Source: Labilithrix luteola
GTDB lineage: Bacteria > Myxococcota_A > Polyangia > Polyangiales > Polyangiaceae
Assembly (NCBI RefSeq): GCF_001263205.1
Contig: NZ_CP012333.1
Location: forward strand, 11,513,501-11,577,500
Length of the DNA: 64,000 nt
Reading direction: 5' to 3'
The position numbers and the translations under genes are program-made. A model generated the notes under the pieces. The model made no database searches and was not told where the DNA came from. It was given only the letters and a program-made list of their open reading frames with translations. Of the stretch, positions 27,411-35,150 are shown piece after piece (positions within the stretch are counted from its first letter, which is position 1; each line of letters starts with the position of its first letter).

Positions 27411-27500
27411 GTGGCTCGCGCGAGCCTCCGGAGTCCTCGGATTCGTTCGGGCGGCTTGCGGGAGACCTCGGAAGCCCCGACACTAGGATCGGGCGGGCAT

Positions 27501-28907
27501 GTGACAATACCTGCGACACTCTCCGTCGTTTCTGCGTCGATCGGACTACTGACGGCGCTGCTGACGCTGGGCATGTCCTCGGCGCCGGGCTGGCGTGAGC
27601 TTCGTTGGTTTTCGGTCTGCGCTGCGCTGGCGGCACTCTTCAACCTCGCCAACATCGTCGTCACCCTTCCCGTCTCGACGTCGACGCTCCTCTTCGGATC
27701 GCGCCTCGCCGCTTTTTTCGGCGGATTCCACACGGTCGCGTGGTTCGCGTACTCCGCCATCCAGTTCGACCGGCCCCTCAGCCGCTTCGATCGAACGATG
27801 ATGTCGATCGGGAGCGTGGTCTCCGTCTACGCGCTTTGGCCGGACGGCCTGATGAGTAGCGTGATCCATTCGCGCTACGTGCCGTGGCTCGGGGCCGTCT
27901 ATCGCGACGGTGAGCTCACCACACTGGGCTCTGTCGCCTTCGCCTTCCACCTCTTCGGCCTGTGCGTGCTTTGCGCGCGCTATGCGCGTCGATGGAAGGC
28001 CGGTGAGCCGGGCGCCTGGACCTACTGCATCGCGCTCGGGGCGCTCGTCCTGTGTGCGATGTACGACTCGCTCGCGGCCGAAGGCGTCTACGACGCTCCC
28101 TACACGCTCGACGTCGGGCTCATCGTCGCCATCGTGGCCATCGGCGGTTCGATCACCTCGCGGTTCGTGGCGAGTGCGAGGGCGCTCGAGACGTCTTCAC
28201 GCCAGCTGCGTCTCGCGCAGCAGGAGCTCATCAAACGCGAGCGCCTCGCGGCCCTCGGCGAGCTCGCCGCCGTCGTTGCGCACGAGATCCGCAACCCGCT
28301 CGGCGTCATCTTCAATGCCCTGTCAGGACTGCGCAGGCCCAAGCAGGATCCCGTCGCGCGCGAAGAGCTCATGGCGATCGTTCAAGAAGAGGCGGAGCGC
28401 ATTCGAGGGATCGTGGCCGACCTTCTCGAGTTCGCGCGTCCGCGTCCGCTCGTGCAGGCGCCCGCGCACATCGATGACGTCGTGCGAAACGCGGCGCTCG
28501 CGGCGTTGCGTGCAGCCAATGCCGATGAGAAAGAGCTCGTCGTGACCGTCGCCGAGAAGATCGGCCAGGTCATGTGCGACGAGCAGCTCGTTCGTCAGGC
28601 GGTCATCAACCTCGTGGCGAATGCGCTCCAAGCCGAGGGCCGGAAAGGCCCCGTTCATGTGCACGTCAGCGCTGTCGACGGCGTCGTGGAGATCGTCGTC
28701 GCCGACGACGGCAAGGGTATTCCCGACGAGCTTCGCGAGCGCGTCTTCACGCCGTTCTATTCGACGCGCGCGACGGGAACCGGCCTCGGCCTCGCGGTGG
28801 TCCGGCGCACGGCCGAAGGTCACGGCGGAGAGGCCACCCTCTCGACGACGTCCGGCGGAGGCGCCACCTTCAAGTTGCGCATTCCTTGCGTGTCGGGGTC
28901 CGCGTAA
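27501..28907 (+). CDS. Membrane sensor histidine kinase
   Basis: 468 residues from GTG 27501, where recognisable coding begins (TIPATLSVVSASIGLLTALL). About seven hydrophobic helices fill residues ~5-225. A coiled linker follows (RQLRLAQQELIKRERLAALG). The HisKA phospho-acceptor is in AAVVAHEIRNPLGV. The HATPase domain shows the N box (QAVINLVANALQA), G1 (VVADDGKGIPDELRERVF) and G2 (TGTGLGLAVVRR). There is no receiver or PAS domain. The N-terminus looks like a 7TM-type sensor, ligand unknown. No response regulator is adjacent, so it is an orphan kinase, possibly feeding a NtrC-like regulator elsewhere. The next gene starts 18 bp downstream. Confidence 0.88.
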   Translation: MTIPATLSVVSASIGLLTALLTLGMSSAPGWRELRWFSVCAALAALFNLANIVVTLPVSTSTLLFGSRLAAFFGGFHTVAWFAYSAIQFDRPLSRFDRTMMSIGSVVSVYALWPDGLMSSVIHSRYVPWLGAVYRDGELTTLGSVAFAFHLFGLCVLCARYARRWKAGEPGAWTYCIALGALVLCAMYDSLAAEGVYDAPYTLDVGLIVAIVAIGGSITSRFVASARALETSSRQLRLAQQELIKRERLAALGELAAVVAHEIRNPLGVIFNALSGLRRPKQDPVAREELMAIVQEEAERIRGIVADLLEFARPRPLVQAPAHIDDVVRNAALAALRAANADEKELVVTVAEKIGQVMCDEQLVRQAVINLVANALQAEGRKGPVHVHVSAVDGVVEIVVADDGKGIPDELRERVFTPFYSTRATGTGLGLAVVRRTAEGHGGEATLSTTSGGGATFKLRIPCVSGSA

Positions 28908-28925
28908 TCGCTGTATCGTCTCGGC

Positions 28926-29909
28926 ATGCGAACGGGCACTCGAGCGAGGCGCGCGATGAGAACGGCCTCCGTGGCGTCGCTCGGCATCGGTGCGCTCGCG
29001 TTCGTCATCGGTACCTTCGGCGCGGCCTGCAAAGGTCCGAGGTCGAAGAGCGAGGTCTTGCGCGACGCGCTGGTCGACGACAACGCGTCCGCCATCGCCG
29101 ACGCGACCAAGGGGCTCCCATCGTGTCCCGAAGCGGCGCCGGTCGCCCTCGCCGTCGGCCAGCCCTCGCCGCTCGAGAAGGGTTGCCTCAGCGAGATCGC
29201 GAATGCGCTCGGCTCGAAGGCCGGCTTCACGTCGTCACCGCCCGATCAAGCGTCGGCGGCCACGGCGGCCGTTGTCTTGCTCCGCGACGGTCGCGGCGAT
29301 TGGCTCGGTTCGTCGGATCGTTGGCTCGACACGGTGAAGACCGGCAAGGGCTCCGGCGCCGATTCGCTTCGCCTCGCGATGGCACGTCGAATGGTCGAGG
29401 CCGCCCCCCTCGTCGGCAAGAAGATCGACGACGACAAGGACGCCCTCGCCGCGATGAAGTCGATCGCGATGGCCGTTCCAGGCGCGTGCGTGACGTACCA
29501 CTTGCTCGGGACGGGCGCCGATCCGAACGCGCTCGCGCCCGAGCTCACCGCCGAGCATTCGGCCTGCGTTCAGCACGATCTGGCGCGTCGCGAGGGCATG
29601 GGGCCGAGCTACGGCGCGGGAACGTTCCGCGCGCTCGAAGGATCGCTCGCGTTGTGGCGCGAAGCCGAACGTGCGCTTCGCCTCGGCGTGGCGAGCTCCG
29701 CTCCAGCTGCCCAAACGGCGCTGACGTCGAAGCTCGCGACGGTCGAGAAGGCGACGAGCGAGATTGCGGCGAAAAAGCTCCCGGGAACGGTGACCCAGCG
29801 TTCGCTCGAAGCTCTCGGCGCCGTTCACGCCGATGCGGGCGTCATCCTCTGGAGAGACGCCGGCGCCGCGCCCGAGGCCGGGGCGGCTCCGCTGAAGAAG
29901 AGCTTCTGA
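28926..29909 (+). CDS. Hypothetical lipoprotein
   Basis: 327 residues. A signal peptide with lipobox FGAAC (IGTFGAACKGPRSK) predicts lipid attachment. The mature part is mostly helical and Ala-rich, with four to five spaced Cys residues (SCPEAAP, KGCLSEI, GACVTYH, SACVQHD) that could form disulfides. An internal Met at residue 11 could be the true start and gives a cleaner signal peptide. It begins 18 bp after the histidine kinase stop, so the two are probably co-transcribed; an accessory sensing role is possible. No family is recognised. Confidence 0.75.
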   Translation: MRTGTRARRAMRTASVASLGIGALAFVIGTFGAACKGPRSKSEVLRDALVDDNASAIADATKGLPSCPEAAPVALAVGQPSPLEKGCLSEIANALGSKAGFTSSPPDQASAATAAVVLLRDGRGDWLGSSDRWLDTVKTGKGSGADSLRLAMARRMVEAAPLVGKKIDDDKDALAAMKSIAMAVPGACVTYHLLGTGADPNALAPELTAEHSACVQHDLARREGMGPSYGAGTFRALEGSLALWREAERALRLGVASSAPAAQTALTSKLATVEKATSEIAAKKLPGTVTQRSLEALGAVHADAGVILWRDAGAAPEAGAAPLKKSF

Positions 29910-29924
29910 CGGGACGCCGTCGAC

Positions 29925-30950
29925 TCAGAGCGGACGCACGGCGATGTACAGGCGATCGTGTCCGTCGCCGACGCCGCGCGTGCTCGAGAAGTAGAGCCGG
30001 CAGCCGTCGGGGCTGATCCAACCGGCTTGATCGGTGTCGCTCGAGTTGACCGTGTCGAGCGGCGTTGGTGCACCGAACGGCACGGTGGTCGATGCGCGCT
30101 TGGCGATCCAGAGATCGGCTTTGCCTTTGCCACCGTCGCGGGTCGACGAGATCAGAATGGTGAGCCCGTCTTCGCTGGGTTGAGGCTGGAAGTCGTCTTT
30201 GCCGGAGTTCAGCTCGGGCACGGTGCTGGGCGAGTCGAAGCCGCTGCCGTTCTTCTTGGCGACGAAGATATCGAAGTTGCCGTTTCGATTCGAGACGAAC
30301 CAAAGCTCGCCGCCCCCGCCCATGCGGAAGTAGGCGTGCGCCTCGACGGCACTGGTGGCGATGCCGGGCACCATCGCCGGCGCCGTCCAGTCTTCGGTGA
30401 GCGTGCTTCGCGTGGCGAAGTAGAGGTCGGTGTTGCCGCCGCGGTTGGAGTGGAACCAGAGCGACAGATGATCGGCGGCCGGCGCCGGATCGTTGTCGTT
30501 CGAGTTCTGCGCGGTGAGCCCCGAGAGCTCGGAAGGAGCTCCGAACGGATCGTTACGCGTGGCCCGCGTGGCCTTGGCGAGGCGGTACGGAGCGCTGTCG
30601 TTCGAATGGGTGGTGAAGTAGATCGTTAGCTCGTCGGCCGAGAGCCGCGGCGTGGCCTGCTGGAGCGTGTCGCTGGTTCCGGGGATACGCGTGGGCGCCC
30701 CGAACGGCTTGTTCGGATCACACGCCGGCGGCGTGGGAGGCGCGCTGTCGGTCGTGGTGGCGTCCGTGCTGGCCCCTGCCTCGAGCGCGTTGCCGCTGTC
30801 CTGGCCGCCCTGCCCCTCGTTCGACGAAGGCTCGAGCCCGCCCTCGTCCGGCGGCGGCACCTTGTTCGTGCAGTGCATGAGCACGAACGACGTCAGCAAC
30901 AAAGCCGCCGTGGAGCTGGTCATCCACGCAAGTCTTGCTTGCCGACGCAT
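29925..30950 (-). CDS. Lipoprotein with TolB-like/PD40 beta-propeller repeats
   Basis: 341 residues from ATG 30950. Signal peptide ends in LMHC (Cys27), followed by a Gly/Ser/Asp-rich linker. From ~75 onward there are repeated PD40-type strands: PRLSADELTIYFTTHSND, DHLSLWFHSNRGGNTDLYFA, GELWFVSNRNGNFDIFVAKK, DGLTILISSTRDGGKGKADL and DGCRLYFSSTRGVGDGHDRLY. These form a beta-propeller like the C-terminal part of TolB. It is probably anchored in the outer membrane; partner unknown. It converges with the preceding lipoprotein gene (15 bp gap). Confidence 0.82.
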   Translation of the reverse strand: MRRQARLAWMTSSTAALLLTSFVLMHCTNKVPPPDEGGLEPSSNEGQGGQDSGNALEAGASTDATTTDSAPPTPPACDPNKPFGAPTRIPGTSDTLQQATPRLSADELTIYFTTHSNDSAPYRLAKATRATRNDPFGAPSELSGLTAQNSNDNDPAPAADHLSLWFHSNRGGNTDLYFATRSTLTEDWTAPAMVPGIATSAVEAHAYFRMGGGGELWFVSNRNGNFDIFVAKKNGSGFDSPSTVPELNSGKDDFQPQPSEDGLTILISSTRDGGKGKADLWIAKRASTTVPFGAPTPLDTVNSSDTDQAGWISPDGCRLYFSSTRGVGDGHDRLYIAVRPL

Positions 30951-31011
30951 GCCGGGAGCATAGCTCAAGCGCATTCGCCGAGCTTGCGCTTCAGGATACT
31001 TCGAGGTCGCT

Positions 31012-31602
31012 CTACCAGGGCTGCATGGAAGGCCCGGACGGCGGACAAGGCGGTTCCGAGGGCGGAGCGCCTCCCGTCTCCATCCTGCCTCCGAGTCTTC
31101 CGCCGAACGCGAGCAGCAGCACGCCGAACACGATGACGATGTCGGCCACGTTGAAGATCGGCCAGCGCGTCACGTGGATGAAGTCGACGACGTACCCGTT
31201 CGCGACGCGATCCAAGACATTGCCGATGGCGCCCGCAGCGACCATCGCGAAGCCGCCATGCTGAGCGAGCGAGAGCTTCCGCCTGGAGGCAACCCAAAGG
31301 ACGGCGACGACGACGAGAAGCGCAATCGCTCCCGCGGCCAGCGCCCCCGCGGGAGGCCGGACACCGAGGAGTCGCAGCGCGCTGAAGGCGATGTCTGGAT
31401 TCTGGGCGTACCGAAGCTCGACCACTCCATCCACGACCGGCACAGCCGCGTGCCCTTCAAGGGCCGCCTTCGCCACGACCTTCGTGGCGTGGTCACATCC
31501 CACGAGCGCTGTCATGAGCGTGACGCCGAGCGCCGCCCGGACGCCGCGAAGGATCCCCTGCCCAATTCCGGACCTTCCGGCCCCCCTCCGCGGCTCATCC
31601 AT
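31012..31602 (-). CDS. lspA: Lipoprotein signal peptidase (signal peptidase II)
   Basis: 196 residues, four membrane helices. This inner-membrane aspartyl protease cleaves prolipoprotein signal peptides, and the window encodes many such lipoproteins. Family motifs: DHATKVVAK in the first loop, AQNPDIAFS (the N-x-G-x-A-F motif with Pro-Asp-Ile instead of Gly), AGAIGNVLDRV with the first catalytic Asp, and FNVADIVIV with the second. N-terminus (~25 residues) and Gly/Pro-rich C-terminal tail are longer than in E. coli. No strong RBS before ATG 31602. Divergent from the tRNA-Asn. A second housekeeping copy elsewhere cannot be excluded. Confidence 0.86.
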   Translation of the reverse strand: MDEPRRGAGRSGIGQGILRGVRAALGVTLMTALVGCDHATKVVAKAALEGHAAVPVVDGVVELRYAQNPDIAFSALRLLGVRPPAGALAAGAIALLVVVAVLWVASRRKLSLAQHGGFAMVAAGAIGNVLDRVANGYVVDFIHVTRWPIFNVADIVIVFGVLLLAFGGRLGGRMETGGAPPSEPPCPPSGPSMQPW

Positions 31603-31705
31603 GCCGTGAAGACGTACGGAACAGCGGGATCATTCCCAAAAGTGAACGTCCCTCACGATTCGTCGTTGACGACTCGACCCCAGCGAAGGTATCTACAGCC
31701 TCCTT

Positions 31706-31778
31706 TCCAGCTTAGCTCAGTCGGTAGAGCAGGCGACTGTTAATCGCCGGGTCGCTGGTTCGAGTCCAGCAGCTGGAG
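31706..31778 (+). tRNA. tRNA-Asn (anticodon GTT)
   Basis: 73 nt, full cloverleaf. Acceptor arms TCCAGCT (31706-31712) and AGCTGGA (31771-31777) pair perfectly, with discriminator G. The D arm is GCTC/GAGC. The anticodon stem GGCGA/TCGCC encloses loop CTGTTAA with anticodon GTT. The T arm is GCTGG-TTCGAGT-CCAGC. CCA is not encoded. It is the only intact tRNA in the window and the parent of the truncated copy at 32662. Confidence 0.97.
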
Positions 31779-31891
31779 CTTGTCAGGTCGGGGGGCTCCG
31801 CCCCCCCTCTGACCCCCGAGATCCTAACCGACAGGATCTGATTGAGAGACCAGGGCCGCCGCGAGGTGGCCCTTGTTGTTTTGTCCTCCTG
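31718..31891 (+). repeat. 174-bp direct repeat, copy 1 (tRNA-Asn 3' part plus terminator)
   Basis: Starts in the D arm of the intact tRNA-Asn and runs 113 bp past its 3' end. It includes the GGGGGGC-TCC-GCCCCCC hairpin and the terminator at 31853-31882. Copy 2 at 32662-32834 is identical by eye except for one C fewer in the C-run. The copies bracket 770 bp carrying the DUF559 gene. Confidence 0.93.
31853..31882 (+). terminator. Terminator downstream of tRNA-Asn
   Basis: Stem GGGCCGCC (31853-31860) / GGTGGCCC (31865-31872), loop GCGA, then TTGTTGTTTT. The same hairpin recurs at 32797-32826 (inside repeat copy 2) and, slightly varied, at 32885-32914; a looser relative lies near 31948-31967. 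Confidence 0.8.
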
Positions 31892-31982
31892 AGATCGCTC
31901 GTGTCCGAGACACGTGACCGGGAGATGAACGCGCTGAGAGAGCGGGGCCACCGCGGGGTGGCTCTCTTGTGTGTGCTGGCGC

Positions 31983-32354
31983 TCAAGCGAGCGCCAAGGC
32001 TGCCGCGCGGATGCGCTCAACCACCGACGCGAGCTCTTCGAGAACTTCGCGATCGGTGACACGCAGGACGTGCCATCCGAGCCGCGCGAGCGACGCATCA
32101 CGGCGCGCATCGGGCCGGGCGCGTTGCTCGTGGTAAGGCCCATCGACCTCAACGACGAGCCGCACTTTCGTGCAGGCGAAGTCAGTGATGTACGGGCCGA
32201 TGACGAGCTGCCGCCGAAAGGCGAAGCCGAGCTTGGAGCCGGAGAGAGAGCGCCAGAGCCACTCCTCGGAGCGTGTGGGCGAGAAGCGCATGGCGCGAGC
32301 GCGTTCTTCGAGGAGCCGAGCCTGAGCACGCGAAACGAGCGACCGACCGAACAT
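31983..32354 (-). CDS. DUF559 family (Vsr-like endonuclease fold) protein
   Basis: 123 residues from ATG 32354, which has GGGAGG 4 nt upstream; the longer frame to 32501 looks non-coding. The sequence is a complete DUF559 domain: an Arg-rich helix (RARAMRFSPTRSEEWLWRSL), GFAFRRQLVIGPYITDFAC, and RLVVEVDGPYHEQRA with the Asp-x-x-x-Glu-x-Asp pattern of the restriction-endonuclease-like fold, then GWHVLRVTDREVLEEL. Related proteins resemble very-short-patch repair nucleases, but their role is unknown and many are scattered as mobile cargo. Here it lies alone between the two direct repeats, with no integrase. Confidence 0.86.
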   Translation of the reverse strand: MFGRSLVSRAQARLLEERARAMRFSPTRSEEWLWRSLSGSKLGFAFRRQLVIGPYITDFACTKVRLVVEVDGPYHEQRARPDARRDASLARLGWHVLRVTDREVLEELASVVERIRAAALALA

Positions 32355-32627
32355 GATGCCTCCCGAGCGACGCGCGGGTGCGCGCCGAGCGAAGCCACCC
32401 GCGCAGGTTCCGTGACGCGCGCCGATCGCTGTCTTGCCATTGCCGCGAGCCCATCGAGGCGCGCGGCGCGGAACGTGCGCGTCACGGAGCTCGGCGCGCA
32501 CCCGCGCGTCGCGAGCGCTGATGTTCGCTAGCGAGAGCGGCGCGACACGACGAACGTGCGAGCAACGAATCGTCCCTCCCCCGTCCGCGCGCAGGCCGTT
32601 AGGCCGAGCACGGATTTGGGGGAGGAC

Positions 32628-32644
32628 GCGCGTCGAAGACGCGC
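32628..32644. repeat. Hairpin before the truncated tRNA copy
   Basis: GCGCGTC-GAA-GACGCGC is a perfect 7-bp stem. It runs into GCGCGGGTGGGGGCACC (32641-32657), a 17-mer found again at 49187-49203 in the globin terminator, and abuts the break-point at 32662 where tRNA homology begins. Confidence 0.6.
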
Positions 32645-32661
32645 GGGTGGGGGCACCCCCG

Positions 32662-32834
32662 CAGTCGGTAGAGCAGGCGACTGTTAATCGCCGGGTCGCT
32701 GGTTCGAGTCCAGCAGCTGGAGCTTGTCAGGTCGGGGGGCTCCGCCCCCCTCTGACCCCCGAGATCCTAACCGACAGGATCTGATTGAGAGACCAGGGCC
32801 GCCGCGAGGTGGCCCTTGTTGTTTTGTCCTCCTG
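32662..32834 (+). repeat. 173-bp direct repeat, copy 2, with 5'-truncated tRNA-Asn
   Basis: Positions 32662-32722 equal tRNA-Asn bases 31718-31778 and lack the 5' acceptor strand and part of the D arm, so this copy cannot form a tRNA. The rest of the repeat (32723-32834) includes the terminator. The sequence upstream of 32662 is unrelated to that upstream of copy 1. Confidence 0.93.
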
Positions 32835-32998
32835 CGCTCGCTCCCGAGTCCCATGACCGGGAGAAAGCGCGAGCTGAGAGACCGGGGCCGCCGCAAGGTG
32901 GCCCTTGTTGTTTTGTCCTCCTGCGCTCGCTCCCGAGACATGTCGCGGGCGATGCGCGTCTCGTCTCGAGACACCTGAGCGGGAGGAAGCGCGCGCGT

Positions 32999-33253
32999 GA
33001 TCAGGGCCTCGCCACGATCGTCGACGAAAATGGCGTCGAGCACGACATCCTGCGCGACAACATGCCCTTCAAGCGACCAGGACAGGGCGAGTTCGGCACC
33101 TACTTCATTGGATACACGCGCGCCCTCTGGGTGATCGAGCGGATGCTGGAGCGGATGTTCATCGGCGATCCGGTGGGGAGCTACGACCGCATCCTCGACG
33201 TCTCGACGGCTGTAACGGGCACGACATTCTTCGTACCGGCCGCCGTTTCCTAG
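32999..33253 (+). pseudogene. Dyp-type peroxidase, C-terminal remnant
   Basis: About 84 codons ending at TAG 33251-33253. The reading DQGLATIVDENGVEHDILRD, NMPFKRPGQGEFGTYFIGYT, MFIGDPVGSYDRILDVSTAV and TGTTFFVPAA matches the C-terminal part of Dyp-type haem peroxidases, including the region lining the haem pocket. The N-terminal two-thirds, with the GXXDG motif and proximal His, are missing. Homology begins just after the repeated terminator units, so the rearrangement at the tRNA truncated the gene. There is no start codon with an RBS. Confidence 0.82.
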
Positions 33254-33870
33254 AAGGCCTGGGTGGCGGCACCTAGACTCTCGACCGCCGCGAACCCCTG
33301 ATCGATCAGCGCGAAGAATACGGCGTTCGCCTTCTTCGCGGAGCCTGCGCGGTCGAACACGCGGACGGCATCTTGGCGAGCCGTGCGCAACGTCAGCACG
33401 ATCATCCCGGCCGCGAGCCGCGCGACGCCATCCGGCTTCGGACCTCCGAGCTCGATCGCGAGTCCTTCTGCCGCTTCGTCGTTGAGCTCACGGAGCCGCG
33501 CTTCGAGCGACGGGCTCGCCGCGACGAAGCGCCAGAAGCCAGCCGTATGCCGGTCGAAGCGGGCGAATGGATGCTTCTGCTCTCGCAGCTTGCCCACGAG
33601 AACGCGGAGCGCGGCGATCGGAGACTGCCCTTTCGGCCTCGTGCGGATCGCCTCGCGAAAGAAGACCAGCTTCAAGTCGTCTTGGCGATCGAGCATGAGG
33701 TCCTCCTTGCGCGGGAAGTAATTGAAGACCGTCATCCTGGAGACGTTCGCCGCCCCCGCGATGTCGTCGAGCGTCACCGCTTCGAAGCCATGCGCGAAGA
33801 AGAGTTCCGTCGCCACATCGGAGATGCGCTGCCTGGTCTCGCGCTTCTTGCTCTCGCGTCGCTCGCCCAT
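33250..33870 (-). CDS. TetR-family repressor, divergent from FAD monooxygenase
   Basis: 206 residues from ATG 33870 (GERRESKKRETRQRI). The helix-turn-helix is at ~10-60 (ATELFFAHGFEAVTLDDIAG, ANVSRMTVFNYFPRKEDL). The C-terminal ligand-binding domain resembles TetR_C-type regulators (KHPFARFDRHTAGFWRFVAA). Divergent from the FAD monooxygenase gene, with an inverted repeat pair in the shared 139-bp region that is the likely operator. Its stop codon overlaps the end of the Dyp peroxidase remnant by 4 bp (33250-33253). Confidence 0.9.
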   Translation of the reverse strand: MGERRESKKRETRQRISDVATELFFAHGFEAVTLDDIAGAANVSRMTVFNYFPRKEDLMLDRQDDLKLVFFREAIRTRPKGQSPIAALRVLVGKLREQKHPFARFDRHTAGFWRFVAASPSLEARLRELNDEAAEGLAIELGGPKPDGVARLAAGMIVLTLRTARQDAVRVFDRAGSAKKANAVFFALIDQGFAAVESLGAATQAF

Positions 33871-33913
33871 ACGCCGGATTTTAGCGAAGCGCCGTCGGCA
33901 TCGGTCACCAATT

Positions 33914-33959
33914 TTATACGCAGTACAAAATCGACGACTTAAATATTTACTGAGTATAA
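33914..33959. promoter_or_regulatory. Probable TetR operator pair between the TetR and FAD monooxygenase genes
   Basis: TTATACGCAGTA (33914-33925) and TACTGAGTATAA (33948-33959) are inverted repeats matching at 11 of 12 positions, 22 nt apart. Each arm also carries a small TAC-N3-GTA-like palindrome, so there may be two dimer sites. The block is strikingly AT-rich for this genome and should include both promoters. Confidence 0.72.
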
Positions 33960-34009
33960 CATCCTCGAACGCGAGGCCTGCCCGGACGCGGCCATCGAAG
34001 GGAGAAGTC

Positions 34010-35134
34010 ATGAGCGCGAACGGAAAGAAGGTCCTCGTCTCGGGTGCGAGCTTCGCAGGACTCTCGACCGCCCTTTGGATGCGCCGCCTCGGTTACGAGG
34101 TCACCATCGTGGAGATCGCGCGCGGGCTTCGGACGGGCGGCACGGCCGTCGACATCAAAGGCAGCACGGTCGACGTCGTCCGCCGCATGGGACTCTTCGA
34201 GCAGATCCGATCGAATCGCTTGAGCCTGCAGCGTTGGGATCTCAAGAACGAGCGCGACGTGACAGAGCGCTCGCTCTTGCTTAGAGACGAAGGCGAGCCG
34301 CCTTCGGAGGACGAGTTCGAGATCGAACGAAGTGTCCTTCTGACCATGCTGTTCGATGCCGTGAAAGACCACGTCGAAGTCGTCTTCGACGACAGCATCA
34401 CCGCGCTTCGCGAAACGATCGATGGCATGGAGGTCACGTTCGCCAAGGGCTCACGACGTGCGTTCGATCTTGTGTTCGGCTGCGACGGTGTTCACTCCGC
34501 CGTACGGAAGCTCTGGTTCGGCGACGCAGCTCAGTACATGCATTTTCTCGGGCAATATTTCTCGATCACGATCGTCGACAAGCTGCTCATCGAGCGGAAC
34601 ACCGCGCAGATGTTCAACGTGCCGGGCAAGGCCGTGATGCTCAACGCCTACAAGAACAGCACGGACATCATTCTCTCGTTCGCCTCCGACAACGAGATCC
34701 CGTACGACCGTCGCGATGAGGAGGAGCAACGACGGATCATCGCGAACCAGTTCGTCGGGGTGGGCTGGAGGACAGCGGAGCTGCTCGAAGAAGTGAGGGG
34801 CTCGAAGAGCTTCTACTTCGACAAGCTGTGTCAGATCCGAATGCCTTCGTGGACGAAAGGTCGAGTCGCATTGGTGGGCGATGCGGGGTACTGCCCTTCG
34901 CCCGCCGCCGGCATGGGAGGCTCGTTGGCCATCGATGGCGCCGCCGCCTTGGCCGATGCGATGCGCGATCACGACGGTAACTTCGAGGCCGCGTTTCGAG
35001 CCTACGACGAGCGCTTCCGCCCGTTCATCGAGGAGGTCCAAGCGGAGGCAGAGAGAACGGGGCTCGAGACCCTCGTTCCGAGGACCGAAGAGGCCATCCG
35101 CGCGAGAAACGCACGGACCGACGACTCCTTCTGA
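34010..35134 (+). CDS. FAD-dependent monooxygenase (PHBH/TetX-like)
   Basis: 374 residues from ATG 34010 with GGGAG 5 nt upstream. It is a class A flavoprotein hydroxylase. The N-terminal FAD Rossmann motif is VLVSGASFAGLSTALWMRRL, a variant of G-x-G-x-x-G with Ser-Ala. The middle DG motif is FDLVFGCDGVHSAVRKL. The C-terminal GD motif is VALVGDAGYCPSPAAGMGGS. Such enzymes use NAD(P)H and O2 to hydroxylate aromatic or polyketide-like compounds, including some antibiotics. With the divergent TetR it forms a typical drug- or xenobiotic-responsive unit; the substrate is unknown. Confidence 0.9.
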   Translation: MSANGKKVLVSGASFAGLSTALWMRRLGYEVTIVEIARGLRTGGTAVDIKGSTVDVVRRMGLFEQIRSNRLSLQRWDLKNERDVTERSLLLRDEGEPPSEDEFEIERSVLLTMLFDAVKDHVEVVFDDSITALRETIDGMEVTFAKGSRRAFDLVFGCDGVHSAVRKLWFGDAAQYMHFLGQYFSITIVDKLLIERNTAQMFNVPGKAVMLNAYKNSTDIILSFASDNEIPYDRRDEEEQRRIIANQFVGVGWRTAELLEEVRGSKSFYFDKLCQIRMPSWTKGRVALVGDAGYCPSPAAGMGGSLAIDGAAALADAMRDHDGNFEAAFRAYDERFRPFIEEVQAEAERTGLETLVPRTEEAIRARNARTDDSF

Positions 35135-35150
35135 GATCCCGCGGACCGCG

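Noticed and set aside
32662..32722. Second functional tRNA-Asn
   Set aside because: It lacks the 5' acceptor strand and part of the D arm and cannot fold as a tRNA.
32816..33253. Full 145-codon ORF as an intact gene
   Set aside because: Its first ~60 codons read through the repeated terminator units; only the last ~84 match Dyp peroxidase.
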